A DNA stretch of 64,000 nucleotides from CAYUMU01 sp964445985 (GCA_964445985.1 CAYUMU010000016.1:1-64000), one strand, 5' to 3'; counted from the first letter of the stretch, positions 17,817 to 27,212 are shown. Numbers and translations: made by a program. The notes: a model not told the origin generated them from the sequence alone.

Positions 17817-18303
17817 TAGGGGTCGCTGCCGAAGGTCCAACGTGAGCTGCGGAAGCGGTGTGGATTCCCGTCTTTCCGCGCTAGGGGTTTTCAGTCGTAC
17901 GTTGTGTGCTCCCGTAGTTTGGCTAGGCAAACCTACATTACGACGCCCTATCTGGCAAAAGAATGAGAAGGCTCGAAAGGAGAAACTCGCACCCCATCCA
18001 AAGCACAAACGGCACAGGCGGTTTAAGCCGTCGAACGTGCCGCCCACTGTGAGGGGGACGTGGTTCCCCCGCCTGAAAATCCAGCGAACCGTCGGCCCCG
18101 ATCTTCGTACGGGGACGCGCCCAGAACACGCAGCGCTGGTACTACCTGGCACGGCATGCACGACCGTGCCGATTGGAGTGCCTGCACGAACATTGCCGAA
18201 AAGTTTGCTTGTGGTTCTCCGCGACAACTAGAATTCGTACCAAACCCATCGCCTTGCGAACCGATGATCAACCCGCACTTTTTCAGCCCTGGGAGATGAA
18301 CTG
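17817..18303. other. 487-nt divergent spacer
   Basis: Region between the HD-GYP gene and the lactonase gene. It holds a nested hairpin at 18010-18042 (CGGCAC with GTGCCG, inner 5-bp stem). No tRNA, repeat copy or ORF with a ribosome binding site is visible. The open antisense frame across it looks like the unused upstream extension of the HD-GYP gene. Confidence 0.4.
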
Positions 18304-19425
18304 ATGCTCAAAGCGTTTCGATCCGTGTTATTGGCCCTGGGATGGGCTGCCGTGTTGAGTGGCGGCGCCTCATCTGCCAGTCGGGCAGATGCCGCGGACA
18401 AGACCTCCGCAGTTGACGGGGCGTGGGTGATCGTTTCGGTGGGGGGAGAAAAGAAACTGGCGATCCATGCGCAGGACGCCAAGACGGGAGAACTGACACC
18501 CCGTGGCCAGGTAGACTTGCCCGGGGCTCCTGGATCGTTGGCGTTGAATGCCGATGGCACGCGGCTGTACGCCGCCATTCGCACCGGCGGTGAGGTTGCC
18601 ACGTTGGCCGTGGATCGCGCTGCGGGCAAGCTGAAACTGCTCGCGACCACCAAGGTGGAAGGCAACCCGGTTTATTTGGCGGTGGACCCCAGCGGTCGCT
18701 ATCTACTGACGTCTTACTACAGCGATGGCAAAGCGGCCGTATACCGGCTCGCCGCCGACGGCACGGTGGAGCCGGAAGCCACGGCGGTGGTTGCCACGCG
18801 GAAGAATCCGCACTGCATTCTGCCCCATCCTCAACAGCCGTTTGTGTATGTTCCCAACACGGGGGCCGATGTGGTGCTGCAATACCGCTTGGATGGCCGT
18901 ACCGGCGCGCTGCAACCGGCGGAGAAACACGAAGTGCCCAACGTGGCCGGCTCGGGTCCTCGGCATGCGTTTTTCCATCCTTCGCAGCCATGGTTGTATG
19001 TGGTGAACGAGAAGGATAGCAGCGTGACGCTGTTTGAGGTGCAGAAGGAGAACGGCGCGCTGACCCAGGTTCAGAAGCTTTCGACCTTGCCCGCTGGCTT
19101 CTCGGGAAGCAATACCTGCGCCGATATTGAGGTCACGCCCGACGGCAAGTATCTCTACGCTTCGAACCGAGGCCATGACAGCCTGGCGATGTTTGCCATT
19201 GACGCCAAGAGCGGTCACTTGACGGCGCTAGGGCAGGTGGCCACGGAAAAGACGCCGCGGGAGTTCGCGATCGATCCCAGCGGCAAGTTTGTTTACTCGG
19301 CCGGCCAGGGATCGGGAAAGCTGGCCGCGTATCGCATCGATGCCAAGACCGGCAAGCTGCAGCCATTCGCCACGTACGAGGTTGGCCCCAGCCCGGCCTG
19401 GGTGCTGGCGCTGCCGCGAGAATAG
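18304..19425 (+). CDS. lactonase family protein (6-phosphogluconolactonase-like), secreted
   Basis: Seven-bladed beta-propeller lactonase of the YbhE/Pgl type (PF10282), 373 aa. Start 18304 has GGGAG about 10 nt upstream. The N terminus is a signal peptide (VLLALGWAAVLSGGASSA), so the protein is exported, unlike cytosolic E. coli Pgl. Family features are the repeated blade motifs AxNADGTRLYAAI, VDPSGRYLLTSYY, HPQQPFVYVPNTGAD, GPRHAFFHPSQPWLYVVNE and VTPDGKYLYASNRG, the last containing the conserved Ser-Asn-Arg-Gly. The substrate outside the cytoplasm is uncertain; sugar lactones are the family norm. Confidence 0.88.
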   Translation: MLKAFRSVLLALGWAAVLSGGASSASRADAADKTSAVDGAWVIVSVGGEKKLAIHAQDAKTGELTPRGQVDLPGAPGSLALNADGTRLYAAIRTGGEVATLAVDRAAGKLKLLATTKVEGNPVYLAVDPSGRYLLTSYYSDGKAAVYRLAADGTVEPEATAVVATRKNPHCILPHPQQPFVYVPNTGADVVLQYRLDGRTGALQPAEKHEVPNVAGSGPRHAFFHPSQPWLYVVNEKDSSVTLFEVQKENGALTQVQKLSTLPAGFSGSNTCADIEVTPDGKYLYASNRGHDSLAMFAIDAKSGHLTALGQVATEKTPREFAIDPSGKFVYSAGQGSGKLAAYRIDAKTGKLQPFATYEVGPSPAWVLALPRE

Positions 19426-19430
19426 TGCTA

Positions 19431-19509
19431 AGAGCCCATCCAATGACTCCCTCGCCCCTCGCGGGAGAGGGTCGGGGGTGAAGGGGAAATAGGGTTCTCG
19501 GATAGGTTC
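19431..19509 (+). repeat. inverted-end repeat element, copy 1
   Basis: Shares CCAATGACTCCCTCGCCCCT, the GGGGGTGA core and AGGGTTCTCGGATAGG with a second copy at 35822-35893. The ends are inverted (GCCCATCC at the left, GGATAGG at the right). It sits between two convergent genes and may serve as a bidirectional terminator or a miniature mobile element. Confidence 0.75.
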
Positions 19510-19536
19510 CAAGGGGAAAGCCCCCGCTCTCCTCGG

Positions 19537-21309
19537 TCAGGCCTTTTGCAGGCGCACAACGAACGTGCTGCCTTGCCCTGGCTGACTGCGCACCGAGACG
19601 GAGCCGCCGAACGATAGCGCCAAATGCTTGACGATCGAGAGCCCCAGCCCGGTGCCGCCCAGTTCGCGGCTGCGGGCTTTATCGACTCGGTAGAACCGTT
19701 CAAAAATCCGCTCCTGATCGGCTCGTGCGATTCCGATACCAGAATCAACGACCTCCAGCACCACAAAATCGCCGTCGGCAAACCAACGAATGATCACGGA
19801 ACCGCCCTCGGGCGTGTACTTGATGGCGTTATCGAGCAGATTGTCGACGATTTGCCGCAGACCCTCTTCGTCGGCTCTGGCTTCTCGCGGCTCGTTGTCG
19901 GCCTCCAGTTGAAGTTGCACGCCTTTGACTTCGGCGGCCGGGCCATGGAGATGAACCCATTCTGGCAAACAGACATCGAGCGGAAGCGGCACAATATCAA
20001 ACGGTTGCTGCCCTGATTCGATACGCGCCAAGCTGAGCAGATCGAGAATCAGTTCGTAAAGACGTTCCGATTGTTGCTCAATGCGATGGACGAACATCAG
20101 GTTGTGTTCCGGATCGAAGATGGCTCCTTCCCGCAGGGTTTCGGCATAGGCTTTGATCGAAGTCAGCGGTGTTTTTAGCTCGTGCGACACATTGGCGACA
20201 AACTCCTGCCGCAATCGTTCCAGCCGGCGGAGATCGGTCACGTCGTGAAACACCAGGACCAACCCGCTGGAGGGCGTGCCGGGCAAGGGCGTGATGTGCA
20301 GCGACAGTACCCGGCGATCGGGGCCACCCAGTTCGAGTTCGGTTCGATCGGGCGCGCCTCCCATGGCGTCGGCCACGGCCCGCTGCACTTCGGGGTGGCG
20401 AATCAGTTCCCACAGCGGGAGTTTGACCACGTTTTCGGCATTGAAATCGAGGAGCCGGCGGGCAGCTTTATTGGCGAACAGCACCCGATTCTGCTTATCG
20501 ATCGCCACCACGCCCTCTTCCATACCGCCCAGCACGGTGGCTAACTGGTCGCCGTATCGCAGCGAATCGTCCAGTCTTTTGGCCAGTTCGCGGCACATGT
20601 GCGAGAAGGCGTCGGCCAGCAGCCGAAACTCGTCTTGGCTGGGAGTCTCGATCTTGTAGGAATAGTCTCCTGCCGTGATGGCCTGGGCTGCGCGCGTCAG
20701 GCTGCGGATGGGCCGCGCGATCCGACTCACAATCCAGTAAGCCAGCAGCAACCCCGCCGTGCATGCGACCACGGCGGTAATCAAGGTGATGCGCTGCACC
20801 GCAACCTGTTCTTGCCGTACGGCGTCGAGCGCCACCGCCGTGCGAACCACGCCCAACACCCGCGAGCCATCTTCCGAGTTTACCGCGCGGGCCACATAGA
20901 GCATTCCCACCGCGACCGTAGGGCTCGGCCGCGTGGAAACCCCGACACCCCGCGTGGCCAACGCCTGGGCAATTTCGGGCCGGGTCGCGTGATTTTCCAT
21001 CCGGGCTGGCAGTTCGTGCGAGTCGGCAACCACAACGCCGTCGGGGCGAACCAACGTGATCCGGCTGGCGCTTTCGGCAGCCAGTTGCTTCAGGCGGGGT
21101 TGCAGATCGGCAGAAGGCGCGGTGTCGACAAACGCGGGCCGAAACAATTCGCCCAACAACAGGCTTTGGCTGTTCAAGCGTTGCTCGATGGTGTGGTTGA
21201 TTCTGGCGTCCTGGCGAGCCGTGACAAAGTACACCACGGCGCCTACCGTGAGCAGGCTGAGTAGCGTGTAACCGCCAAAGACCTTCCAAAACAAGCGAGG
21301 TGACCGCAT
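19537..21309 (-). CDS. PhoR-type sensor histidine kinase
   Basis: 590-aa membrane sensor kinase. Order: TM1 (GGYTLLSLLTVGAVVYFV), periplasmic sensor (about 30-170), TM2 (LITAVVACTAGLLLAYWIV), HAMP (IARPIRSLTRAAQAI), PAS-like domain with a conserved GxxEGVVAID segment, HisKA with the phospho-acceptor in FVANVSHELKTPLTSIKAYAE, and HATPase_c with DNLLDNAIKYTP (N box), DSGIGI (G1) and GGTGLGLSIVKHL (G2). All kinase motifs are intact. This architecture is that of PhoR, the phosphate-starvation sensor, but no response regulator gene or pst gene is adjacent, so the signal is inferred only from the domain order. Confidence 0.92.
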   Translation of the reverse strand: MRSPRLFWKVFGGYTLLSLLTVGAVVYFVTARQDARINHTIEQRLNSQSLLLGELFRPAFVDTAPSADLQPRLKQLAAESASRITLVRPDGVVVADSHELPARMENHATRPEIAQALATRGVGVSTRPSPTVAVGMLYVARAVNSEDGSRVLGVVRTAVALDAVRQEQVAVQRITLITAVVACTAGLLLAYWIVSRIARPIRSLTRAAQAITAGDYSYKIETPSQDEFRLLADAFSHMCRELAKRLDDSLRYGDQLATVLGGMEEGVVAIDKQNRVLFANKAARRLLDFNAENVVKLPLWELIRHPEVQRAVADAMGGAPDRTELELGGPDRRVLSLHITPLPGTPSSGLVLVFHDVTDLRRLERLRQEFVANVSHELKTPLTSIKAYAETLREGAIFDPEHNLMFVHRIEQQSERLYELILDLLSLARIESGQQPFDIVPLPLDVCLPEWVHLHGPAAEVKGVQLQLEADNEPREARADEEGLRQIVDNLLDNAIKYTPEGGSVIIRWFADGDFVVLEVVDSGIGIARADQERIFERFYRVDKARSRELGGTGLGLSIVKHLALSFGGSVSVRSQPGQGSTFVVRLQKA

Positions 21310-21738
21310 GCCATTGCCTACGGTACGGTATGGAACCGCACCTTGAGGAACAGAAAAAATGTCAGTGTCTGCCGTTGCCTAGGATCGCCAACGCCACTCG
21401 CCCCAGCCACCAACCAGGCCAACCAGGCCAACCAGGCCAACCAGGGTGGCAGCCAAAATCCAAGGGGGGACGCACCGTGCGTTGGGCGTGGCCTCGGACA
21501 GCCTGCCCGGCATCTCCGTGTTATGCTGCGCCGCGGGCACTTTGCACAAGTGCCCCCCCCTGCCGACTTCACAACATCTTCACACGAATACGCCGTGTAC
21601 GCCGTGGCCGGGCTCATTCTCGCGAGAGTCGACGAACGCGGCTGGTTGCTTTGAACGGGGTTAGTTTCTTGTTCGTTAACATCTCCGCAAGCTGCAAAGA
21701 ACTTGAATGCCTCAGCGTGTGCTTGCGGTTTACCCGCG
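21310..21738. other. 429-nt intergenic region with tandem and dispersed repeats
   Basis: Between the kinase start and the moeA stop. It contains the 9-bp tandem repeat at 21412-21446 and most of copy C of the 79-bp element (21664-21742). No tRNA or ORF with a ribosome binding site was found. Confidence 0.5.
21412..21446 (+). repeat. tandem 9-bp repeat (AACCAGGCC)
   Basis: Three perfect units of AACCAGGCC and a fourth partial unit ending AACCAGGG. It is a short minisatellite of the kind produced by replication slippage, and is outside any recognised gene. Confidence 0.85.
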
Positions 21739-21742
21739 TTAA
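21664..21742 (-). repeat. 79-bp dispersed element, copy C
   Basis: Reverse orientation. Read on the minus strand it starts TTAACGCGGGTAAACCGC, and its second to fourth bases (TAA) are the stop codon of moeA, so the element begins exactly at the end of that gene. It differs from the other copies at scattered sites but aligns without gaps. The frame NAGKPQ...EAFKFFAAC...NEQET is open. Confidence 0.88.
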
Positions 21743-22974
21743 GGCGTGTCGTAAATAAACACTTCCACGGTCTCGCCGGCCGCGGCCCCATCGCTTTCGG
21801 CGGGCAGCACCAGGAAGCCGGTGGCACGCGTCAACGAAGACAGGCCGCGGTTTTCCGCTGGAGTCAGCAGGGGTTCCACGTCGTTCTGGGTGACGACCAC
21901 GCGCACGACGTCCGTGCGCCCCTTGGCCGAGGCAACCGCCCTGCGCAGTGGCAACCGCACGCTGGGGTAAGGCCAGTCTCGCGGGCGTCCGCTGAGGGCA
22001 CGAATTGCCCGACCGGCGAAGAAGTCGTAGCCGCATAAACAGGCCACGGGGTTTTCGGGCAGCAGAAAAAACAGGCGGTTGTCGATGCGACCCAGGCCAG
22101 TGGAACCGCCAGGCCGCATGGCGAAACCGCGCAGGGCGAGGGTTCCCAACTCAGCGATCAGACTGGCGGCACGATCGGACTGGTGCGGCGGGCTGCCACC
22201 GCAAACCAGGAGCACGTCGATATCCGGATCTTGAAACGCCATCTGCAGCAAGCGCGGATCATCGGGCATGATCTCCAATTTCATGAGCTCGCCACCATCG
22301 CGCTGGATCAAGGCCGCCAACATCGGTCCCTTGGCGTCGTAAATTTGAAATGGCTCGGGCTTGGCGCCGTGCGGGAGCAATTCATCGCCGATGACGACGA
22401 TGCGAACTCGGGGTTGCCGCACCACGGGAACCTGCGGCAGTCCGAGCGAGGCCAACACGCCAATATCCTGGGGACGCAGTTTTTGGCCGGTGGGAAGCAC
22501 GATCGCGTCCAAGCTAATGTCTTCGCCGCGAACGCTAACATTGGCGCCGGGGTGCGCCTCGCCCTGCACGCGGAGAGAATCGCCATCCTGCTGGGTCATT
22601 TCGGGCGGCAGCACGGCGTCGGCCCCGCGCGGCAGTGCCGCCCCGGCGATAATTCGCACTGCCTGGTGATCTTCCAGGGGACTGTCGGCCCAGGTGCTGC
22701 CGGGCGAATCGCTGCCAAAGGGCGCTCCCGGCAGCGAAATGCCGACCAATTTAAGAATATGCACGTTGTACGAGCTGGCGCCTCGGGTCGCGGCACTCTG
22801 CAACGCAAAGCCATCGGCCAAAGCGAGATCGAAGGGAGGACGTTCCACGGGACTGGCAATATCTTCGGCCAAAACGCGTCCGGCCGCTCGGTGGAGCGGA
22901 ACGAACTCGGGTTCCAGTTCCGCCACGTGTTCATCGATCCAACGAATTGCGTCGCGACTCGATGCACCCTGCAT
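21739..22974 (-). CDS. moeA: MoeA-like molybdopterin molybdenumtransferase, divergent active site
   Basis: 411 aa, MoeA family: inserts molybdate into adenylylated molybdopterin. Start 22974 has GGAAGGA 8-9 nt upstream and is better than a GTG at 22992. Recognisable features are the N-terminal domain ending FDLALADGFALQS (normally DGYA), GADAVLPPEMT, RVRIVVIGDELLPHG and LFFLLPENPVACLCG (normally LPGNPVS). Two conserved loops deviate: GGvSxGdyD is GGSPPHQSDRA, and the KPGKP that holds the catalytic lysines is RPGGSTG. The fold is clear, but canonical activity is uncertain. The gene stands alone, with no other moa/mob gene in view. Confidence 0.82.
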   Translation of the reverse strand: MQGASSRDAIRWIDEHVAELEPEFVPLHRAAGRVLAEDIASPVERPPFDLALADGFALQSAATRGASSYNVHILKLVGISLPGAPFGSDSPGSTWADSPLEDHQAVRIIAGAALPRGADAVLPPEMTQQDGDSLRVQGEAHPGANVSVRGEDISLDAIVLPTGQKLRPQDIGVLASLGLPQVPVVRQPRVRIVVIGDELLPHGAKPEPFQIYDAKGPMLAALIQRDGGELMKLEIMPDDPRLLQMAFQDPDIDVLLVCGGSPPHQSDRAASLIAELGTLALRGFAMRPGGSTGLGRIDNRLFFLLPENPVACLCGYDFFAGRAIRALSGRPRDWPYPSVRLPLRRAVASAKGRTDVVRVVVTQNDVEPLLTPAENRGLSSLTRATGFLVLPAESDGAAAGETVEVFIYDTP

Positions 22975-23402
22975 GATTTCGTTCCTTCCCACTTTTCCTG
23001 GCAGCGAGAGAAGATCGCATGATGGCCGACCGCCTCACGCATCATACGATAGGGCTGGGGTGGCTGCCAAAAAATCGCAGACAGGGTCCGGTTCAGCCGA
23101 TCATCGCCCGTGGATCCACCGGCGAAAGAAGTCGGCCAGGGTGGGCGCTTCGCACCGCAGCATTCGTGCCAACCCCTAGGCTAATTTTACGCGGCTTGTT
23201 ACGCTAAGGGCCTGCCTCCATGGAACGCAGTCCGGCAGGATTCGTTTGCGGTTGGCGCGTTTGGATACGGGCTCCGCTCAAAGTACGAATGAGCCATTGC
23301 CGCGGTGTGGCTACTTAATCCAAGCATTGTGTGGCACGAACATCGTGGCAGAACTGCAGCAAACCTTTGGTGTTAGCGGATCGGGGAAGGGAATCGTAGC
23401 GA
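22975..23402. other. 428-nt divergent spacer upstream of yidC
   Basis: Holds the moeA ribosome binding site at its left end and the yidC leader at its right. No repeat, tRNA or stable terminator is visible. Confidence 0.35.
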
Positions 23403-25970
23403 ATGAATAACAAGCTCGTGCTGTTTATATTGTTGGCGGTGGCCCTGTTTTTGGGCAATTTGTATTTTCTGGCGCTTACTCGCGAGCAACCTCCGGCTCA
23501 GCCCAACGCCCCGAAACCCCCGGCTGCCAATGGCCAAAAACAGGGCGACGACGGACCAAAAGAAGGTCCGGTGGTGGCCGACCTGGAAATTGCCCCCTCG
23601 GAAGACCCCCGCGAGCCCACGGTCCAGAATCCAGAGGAGTGGATTTCGTTGGGCTCGGCCGACCCCAGCAGCGGATTTCGCTTGCTGGTGACGCTCAGTT
23701 CGCGCGGCGCATCGCTCTACCGCGCCGAAGCCAACGAAGACCGCTTTCTCGACCTGGAAGCACGGCAAGACGATCGCGGCTATCTGGGTGAATTGGCGTT
23801 GGATCGACCATCGGGATCGCAGGGCGCTCGCGTGGGTGTGGTGGGCGTGGGCACCGTGGCTGAAAAAGCGGGCCTCAAGGTCGGCGATATCATCACGGGC
23901 ATCCAAGGTCCCAAGTCCGACCGCAAGAACATCCAAAACCCCGTCGATTACCGGACGAGTCTGCGAGCTTTTGAGGTGGGCGATGAAATCAAGCTCTACG
24001 TCCATCGCACCCGCAATCAAGAACCGGCCGATGAACTGACCCTGACGGCCAAATTGTCGCCTGTTCCGCTCAGCATTATCGATCCACGGCAAGAATTCGA
24101 CGCCTATTCGCCCTACGGAATGCTGCTCACGCTGCAAAAACTAGGCGACGAATCCATTCCCGCCGTGGTGGCCGACTTGCTGCCCCTGGGCTTGAGAGCC
24201 ACCACTTCCGAGGCGCCCGGAGTGCGCATCTCCGAGGTGGCGCCAGGCTCGCCCGCCGCAAAAGCAGGGCTCTTGCCGGGAGATCAGGTCAAGGGGCTGA
24301 ACGAGCTGGAGATTGTGACCACCGCCGATCTGATTGAGGGCCTCAATAAGCTGCCCACGGGCACCAGCACGGTGCTCCTGTTCGATCGGGACGCCTTGCC
24401 GCGCAAAACCCTGCTGCACCTGCCCGATGAAATTGCGGCCGGGGTTGAAGGCCCTCGCCTTAATTTGCGAACGGGCAATTGGCGCGTGCACAAGTCGACT
24501 GATTCGAGCGTGGAATTCCGGATGGAATTGCCAGGCCGGAACCTCACGGCCGTCAAACGCTACACGCTGGGCAAAGTTGTCGACAACAACGACGCAGCGG
24601 CCTACGCGTTGGATTTCGACTTCGACTTTATCAATACGCTCGATCAAGAACGCAACTTGATTTACCAGTTGGACGGCCCACAAGGTCTGCCGATTGAAGG
24701 CTGGTGGTTCGGCAACAAGATCGGTCGCTCGTGGGGCGCCGTGGGCGTTCGCGACGTGGCGTACTACGTTCACAACGACTCGCCCGGCATGGTGAGTTGC
24801 ATCACCATCGCCGCCGGCGAAGCCACGGCAATTCAGCCCACCGAACCACTCTGGTACGCGGCGGTCGATGGCCATTATTTTGCCTCGGCCATTGTGCCGA
24901 CGGCTACGTCCACGCTTCAACCGCAGCAACTCATCCCGCTACGGGTGGGGCCGGTGCCTGAGGAATCGAAGCTGAAGAAACTGACCAGCACTTCGTTTCG
25001 TCTGGTGGGTAGGCCGCTCAGTTTGCCGCCAGGGCAAGCGATCGACGCCGATTGGCAACCAGGCTCGACAACGCAGCGGATGCGTTTATTCATTGGACCC
25101 AAAGCCCCGGCGCTGCTCGATCGGGTCGGCGAGAATCTGTCGGAACTCGTCTACTATGGTTGGTTTGGCTGGGTTGCCCGGCCCATGCTCGCCATCTTGC
25201 GATTTTTCTATAGCATTGTTCAAAACTACGGCATTGCCATTCTGCTGCTCACGGTGCTGGTGAGGGCGTGCATGTTTCCGCTCAGCCGGAAGCAGGCGCT
25301 CAGCGCGCAGAAGATGCAAGAGTTACAACCCGAACTCAAGCGCATCAATGAAAAGTACAAGAAGAACTATGAAGCCCGCACCAAAGCCACGCAAGAATTG
25401 TTCCGCAAGCATAGCTACAACCCTTTCGGCGGTTGCTTGCTGTTGTTTGTGCAATTGCCCATTTTCGTGGGTCTGTACCGCGGATTGATGGTGAATGTGG
25501 AGTTGCGACAAGCCCCGCTGATTCCGGGATTGTCGTGGTGCTCCAACCTGGCCGCGCCCGACATGCTGTTCCGCTGGGACGGCCTCATGCCGGAGTTCCT
25601 GGCGAGCAAAACCGGTTGGCTGGGGCCTTACTTCAATATTCTGCCCATCATTACGATCGCGCTCTTCTTGGTGCATCAGAAAATGTTCATGCCGCCGCCC
25701 GCCGACGAGCAAGCGGCCATGCAACAGAAGATGATGAAATACATGATGGTGTTCTTTGGGTTCCTGTTCTTTTGTGTGCCCAGCGGACTGTGTTTGTATT
25801 TCATTGCTTCCAGTTTGTGGGGCATCACCGAACGCAAGTTGCTTCCCAAGAGCAAGCATGCCGCCGGCAGTTCTCCTGCTCCTGCCATTAGCGACCGATC
25901 CGAGCGCAAGAACGGCTCGAACGGCTCGGCTGGGGCGGGCGGCAAGAAGAAGCAACGCGGCGGCAAATAG
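23403..25970 (+). CDS. yidC: YidC/Oxa1 membrane insertase with two PDZ-like domains
   Basis: 855 aa, much longer than the usual 540-600. TM1 (LFILLAVALFLGNLYFLA) is followed by a Pro/Gln linker. PDZ-like domain 1 spans about 130-215 (GVVGVGTVAEKAGLKVGDIITGI) and PDZ-like domain 2 about 270-345 (VRISEVAPGSPAAKAGLLPGDQV). The large YidC periplasmic beta domain covers about 350-570. The insertase core has the conserved helices: YYGWFGWVARPML, NYGIAILLLTVLVRACMFPLS with the hydrophilic-groove Arg, LFVQLPIFVGLYRGL and MVFFGFLFFCVPSGLCLYF. The tail is basic (GGKKKQRGGK). It inserts membrane proteins alone or with Sec. The PDZ insertions, absent from proteobacterial YidC, may recruit periplasmic C termini. 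Confidence 0.92.
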   Translation: MNNKLVLFILLAVALFLGNLYFLALTREQPPAQPNAPKPPAANGQKQGDDGPKEGPVVADLEIAPSEDPREPTVQNPEEWISLGSADPSSGFRLLVTLSSRGASLYRAEANEDRFLDLEARQDDRGYLGELALDRPSGSQGARVGVVGVGTVAEKAGLKVGDIITGIQGPKSDRKNIQNPVDYRTSLRAFEVGDEIKLYVHRTRNQEPADELTLTAKLSPVPLSIIDPRQEFDAYSPYGMLLTLQKLGDESIPAVVADLLPLGLRATTSEAPGVRISEVAPGSPAAKAGLLPGDQVKGLNELEIVTTADLIEGLNKLPTGTSTVLLFDRDALPRKTLLHLPDEIAAGVEGPRLNLRTGNWRVHKSTDSSVEFRMELPGRNLTAVKRYTLGKVVDNNDAAAYALDFDFDFINTLDQERNLIYQLDGPQGLPIEGWWFGNKIGRSWGAVGVRDVAYYVHNDSPGMVSCITIAAGEATAIQPTEPLWYAAVDGHYFASAIVPTATSTLQPQQLIPLRVGPVPEESKLKKLTSTSFRLVGRPLSLPPGQAIDADWQPGSTTQRMRLFIGPKAPALLDRVGENLSELVYYGWFGWVARPMLAILRFFYSIVQNYGIAILLLTVLVRACMFPLSRKQALSAQKMQELQPELKRINEKYKKNYEARTKATQELFRKHSYNPFGGCLLLFVQLPIFVGLYRGLMVNVELRQAPLIPGLSWCSNLAAPDMLFRWDGLMPEFLASKTGWLGPYFNILPIITIALFLVHQKMFMPPPADEQAAMQQKMMKYMMVFFGFLFFCVPSGLCLYFIASSLWGITERKLLPKSKHAAGSSPAPAISDRSERKNGSNGSAGAGGKKKQRGGK

Positions 25971-26165
25971 ACCTCGGCCCGATTTGCGCCATACGCACAT
26001 GGGCGCCTGAAATTGGCCAAGCCGCAACTTTGAAACCACCTTTGCCAGCGATGCCGTAGCGTTGCGGAAACGTCAGCATCTCAATCAACCAAGATTGTCA
26101 GGCGTCAACTTCACTGGCGCCGCTATCACCCCCAACAATTGCTCTATTCATTGAAGGAAACGCCC

Positions 26166-26597
26166 ATGAAAGTCGCCACGATCAAGACCAACAAAGGCGT
26201 CATTCGCTGCCAGCTGTTTGAAGACAAGGTTCCCAAGACGGTCGCCAACTTTGAGAAACTGGCGGGCGAAGGTTTCTATAACGGCATCAAATTTCACCGT
26301 GTCATCGCCGATTTTATGGTGCAAACCGGTTGCCCCAAGGGCACCGGGACCGGCGGCCCTGGCTATAACTTTGCCGACGAATTTCACCCCGAGCTCAAAC
26401 ACACGGGGCCTGGCGTGCTGTCGATGGCCAATGCCGGCCCCAACACCAACGGTTCGCAGTTTTTCATCACGCACGTCGCCACGCCCTGGCTCGACAACAA
26501 ACACTCGGTGTTTGGCCAGGTGCTAGAAGGCCAAGACGTGGTGGACGCCATTCGACAAGGCGACAAGATGGAAGAAGTGACCGTTACCGAAGAGTAG
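26166..26597 (+). CDS. cyclophilin-type peptidyl-prolyl cis-trans isomerase
   Basis: 143-aa cytosolic cyclophilin (PpiB-like) that catalyses proline isomerisation. The start at 26166 (MKVATIKTNKGVIRCQLF) has AAGGA 8 nt upstream. An in-frame ATG at 26139 lies before that ribosome binding site. Active-site segments are present: FHRVIADFMVQTGCPKGTGTGGPGY (Arg, Phe and Gln of the classic pocket), LSMANAGPNTNGSQFFIT, and the closing segment WLDNKHSVFGQVLEG. There is no signal peptide. The next gene, 27 nt downstream in the same direction, may be cotranscribed. Confidence 0.95.
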   Translation: MKVATIKTNKGVIRCQLFEDKVPKTVANFEKLAGEGFYNGIKFHRVIADFMVQTGCPKGTGTGGPGYNFADEFHPELKHTGPGVLSMANAGPNTNGSQFFITHVATPWLDNKHSVFGQVLEGQDVVDAIRQGDKMEEVTVTEE

Positions 26598-26624
26598 ACA
26601 GGAAATTACCGAGGGCGTGGACCC

Positions 26625-27212
26625 ATGACGCGTATTTTGGTCACCGCGTTCGAACCATTCTGGCGATACGCCGAAAACAGCAGTCGGCTCTGCCTCAGGG
26701 AACTGGAGCGCGATCCGCCCCAGGGCATCGAATTGGTTCCGCGAATTTACCCCGTGGAATTTGCCGCGGTGCGCGCGGCTTTGGAACGCGACCTGGCCGA
26801 AAACTATGCGGCTTCGCTGCACCTGGGCCAATCCAATCGCGGACACCGGATCGATCTGGAAATGTTCGCGCTCAATATCGGTAGCGAGATCAACCAAGAC
26901 GCGATGGAACATCGGCTGCTGGAACCGCTGGGGCCAGCAGCCTATCGTTCGTCGCTGCCGCTGGCCGCGTGGTCGGCGATGCTGCGCGCGGACGGCTTGC
27001 CGGTGGAGGTTTCTCACCATGCCGGCGCCTATTTGTGCAACGCCGCCAGCTACTGGGCACATCACTTGAACCAACAGCAAGGGCGTTCGCCACGCTCTCT
27101 ATTTGTGCATGTGCCGCTGGCGGCAGAACAGGGCGAGTCGCCGTCGCTTCCGTTGGATACCATCGTGGCCAGCGTGCGCGGCGTACTTCAGTTGCTGGCG
27201 CGGCATGCTTGA
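26625..27212 (+). CDS. pcp: pyroglutamyl-peptidase I (peptidase C15)
   Basis: 195 aa, close to the family length of about 215. It removes N-terminal pyroglutamate from peptides. It opens ILVTAFEPFWRYAENSS, matching the family's TGFEPFxxxxxNPS. The catalytic Cys is in SHHAGAYLCNAASYW (family GTFLCN), the His in LFVHVPLA, and the Glu most likely in HRIDLEMFALNI. All three catalytic positions are therefore filled, although the Gly-Phe-Glu and LxGxxxGR regions have diverged (LGQSNRGHRID). Start 26625 has GAGGG about 10 nt upstream. The gene lies close behind the cyclophilin gene. Confidence 0.85.
   Translation: MTRILVTAFEPFWRYAENSSRLCLRELERDPPQGIELVPRIYPVEFAAVRAALERDLAENYAASLHLGQSNRGHRIDLEMFALNIGSEINQDAMEHRLLEPLGPAAYRSSLPLAAWSAMLRADGLPVEVSHHAGAYLCNAASYWAHHLNQQQGRSPRSLFVHVPLAAEQGESPSLPLDTIVASVRGVLQLLARHA

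Noticed and set aside
22183..23022. 279-codon open frame antisense to moeA
   Set aside because: No start signal or domain, and moeA is well supported on the other strand.
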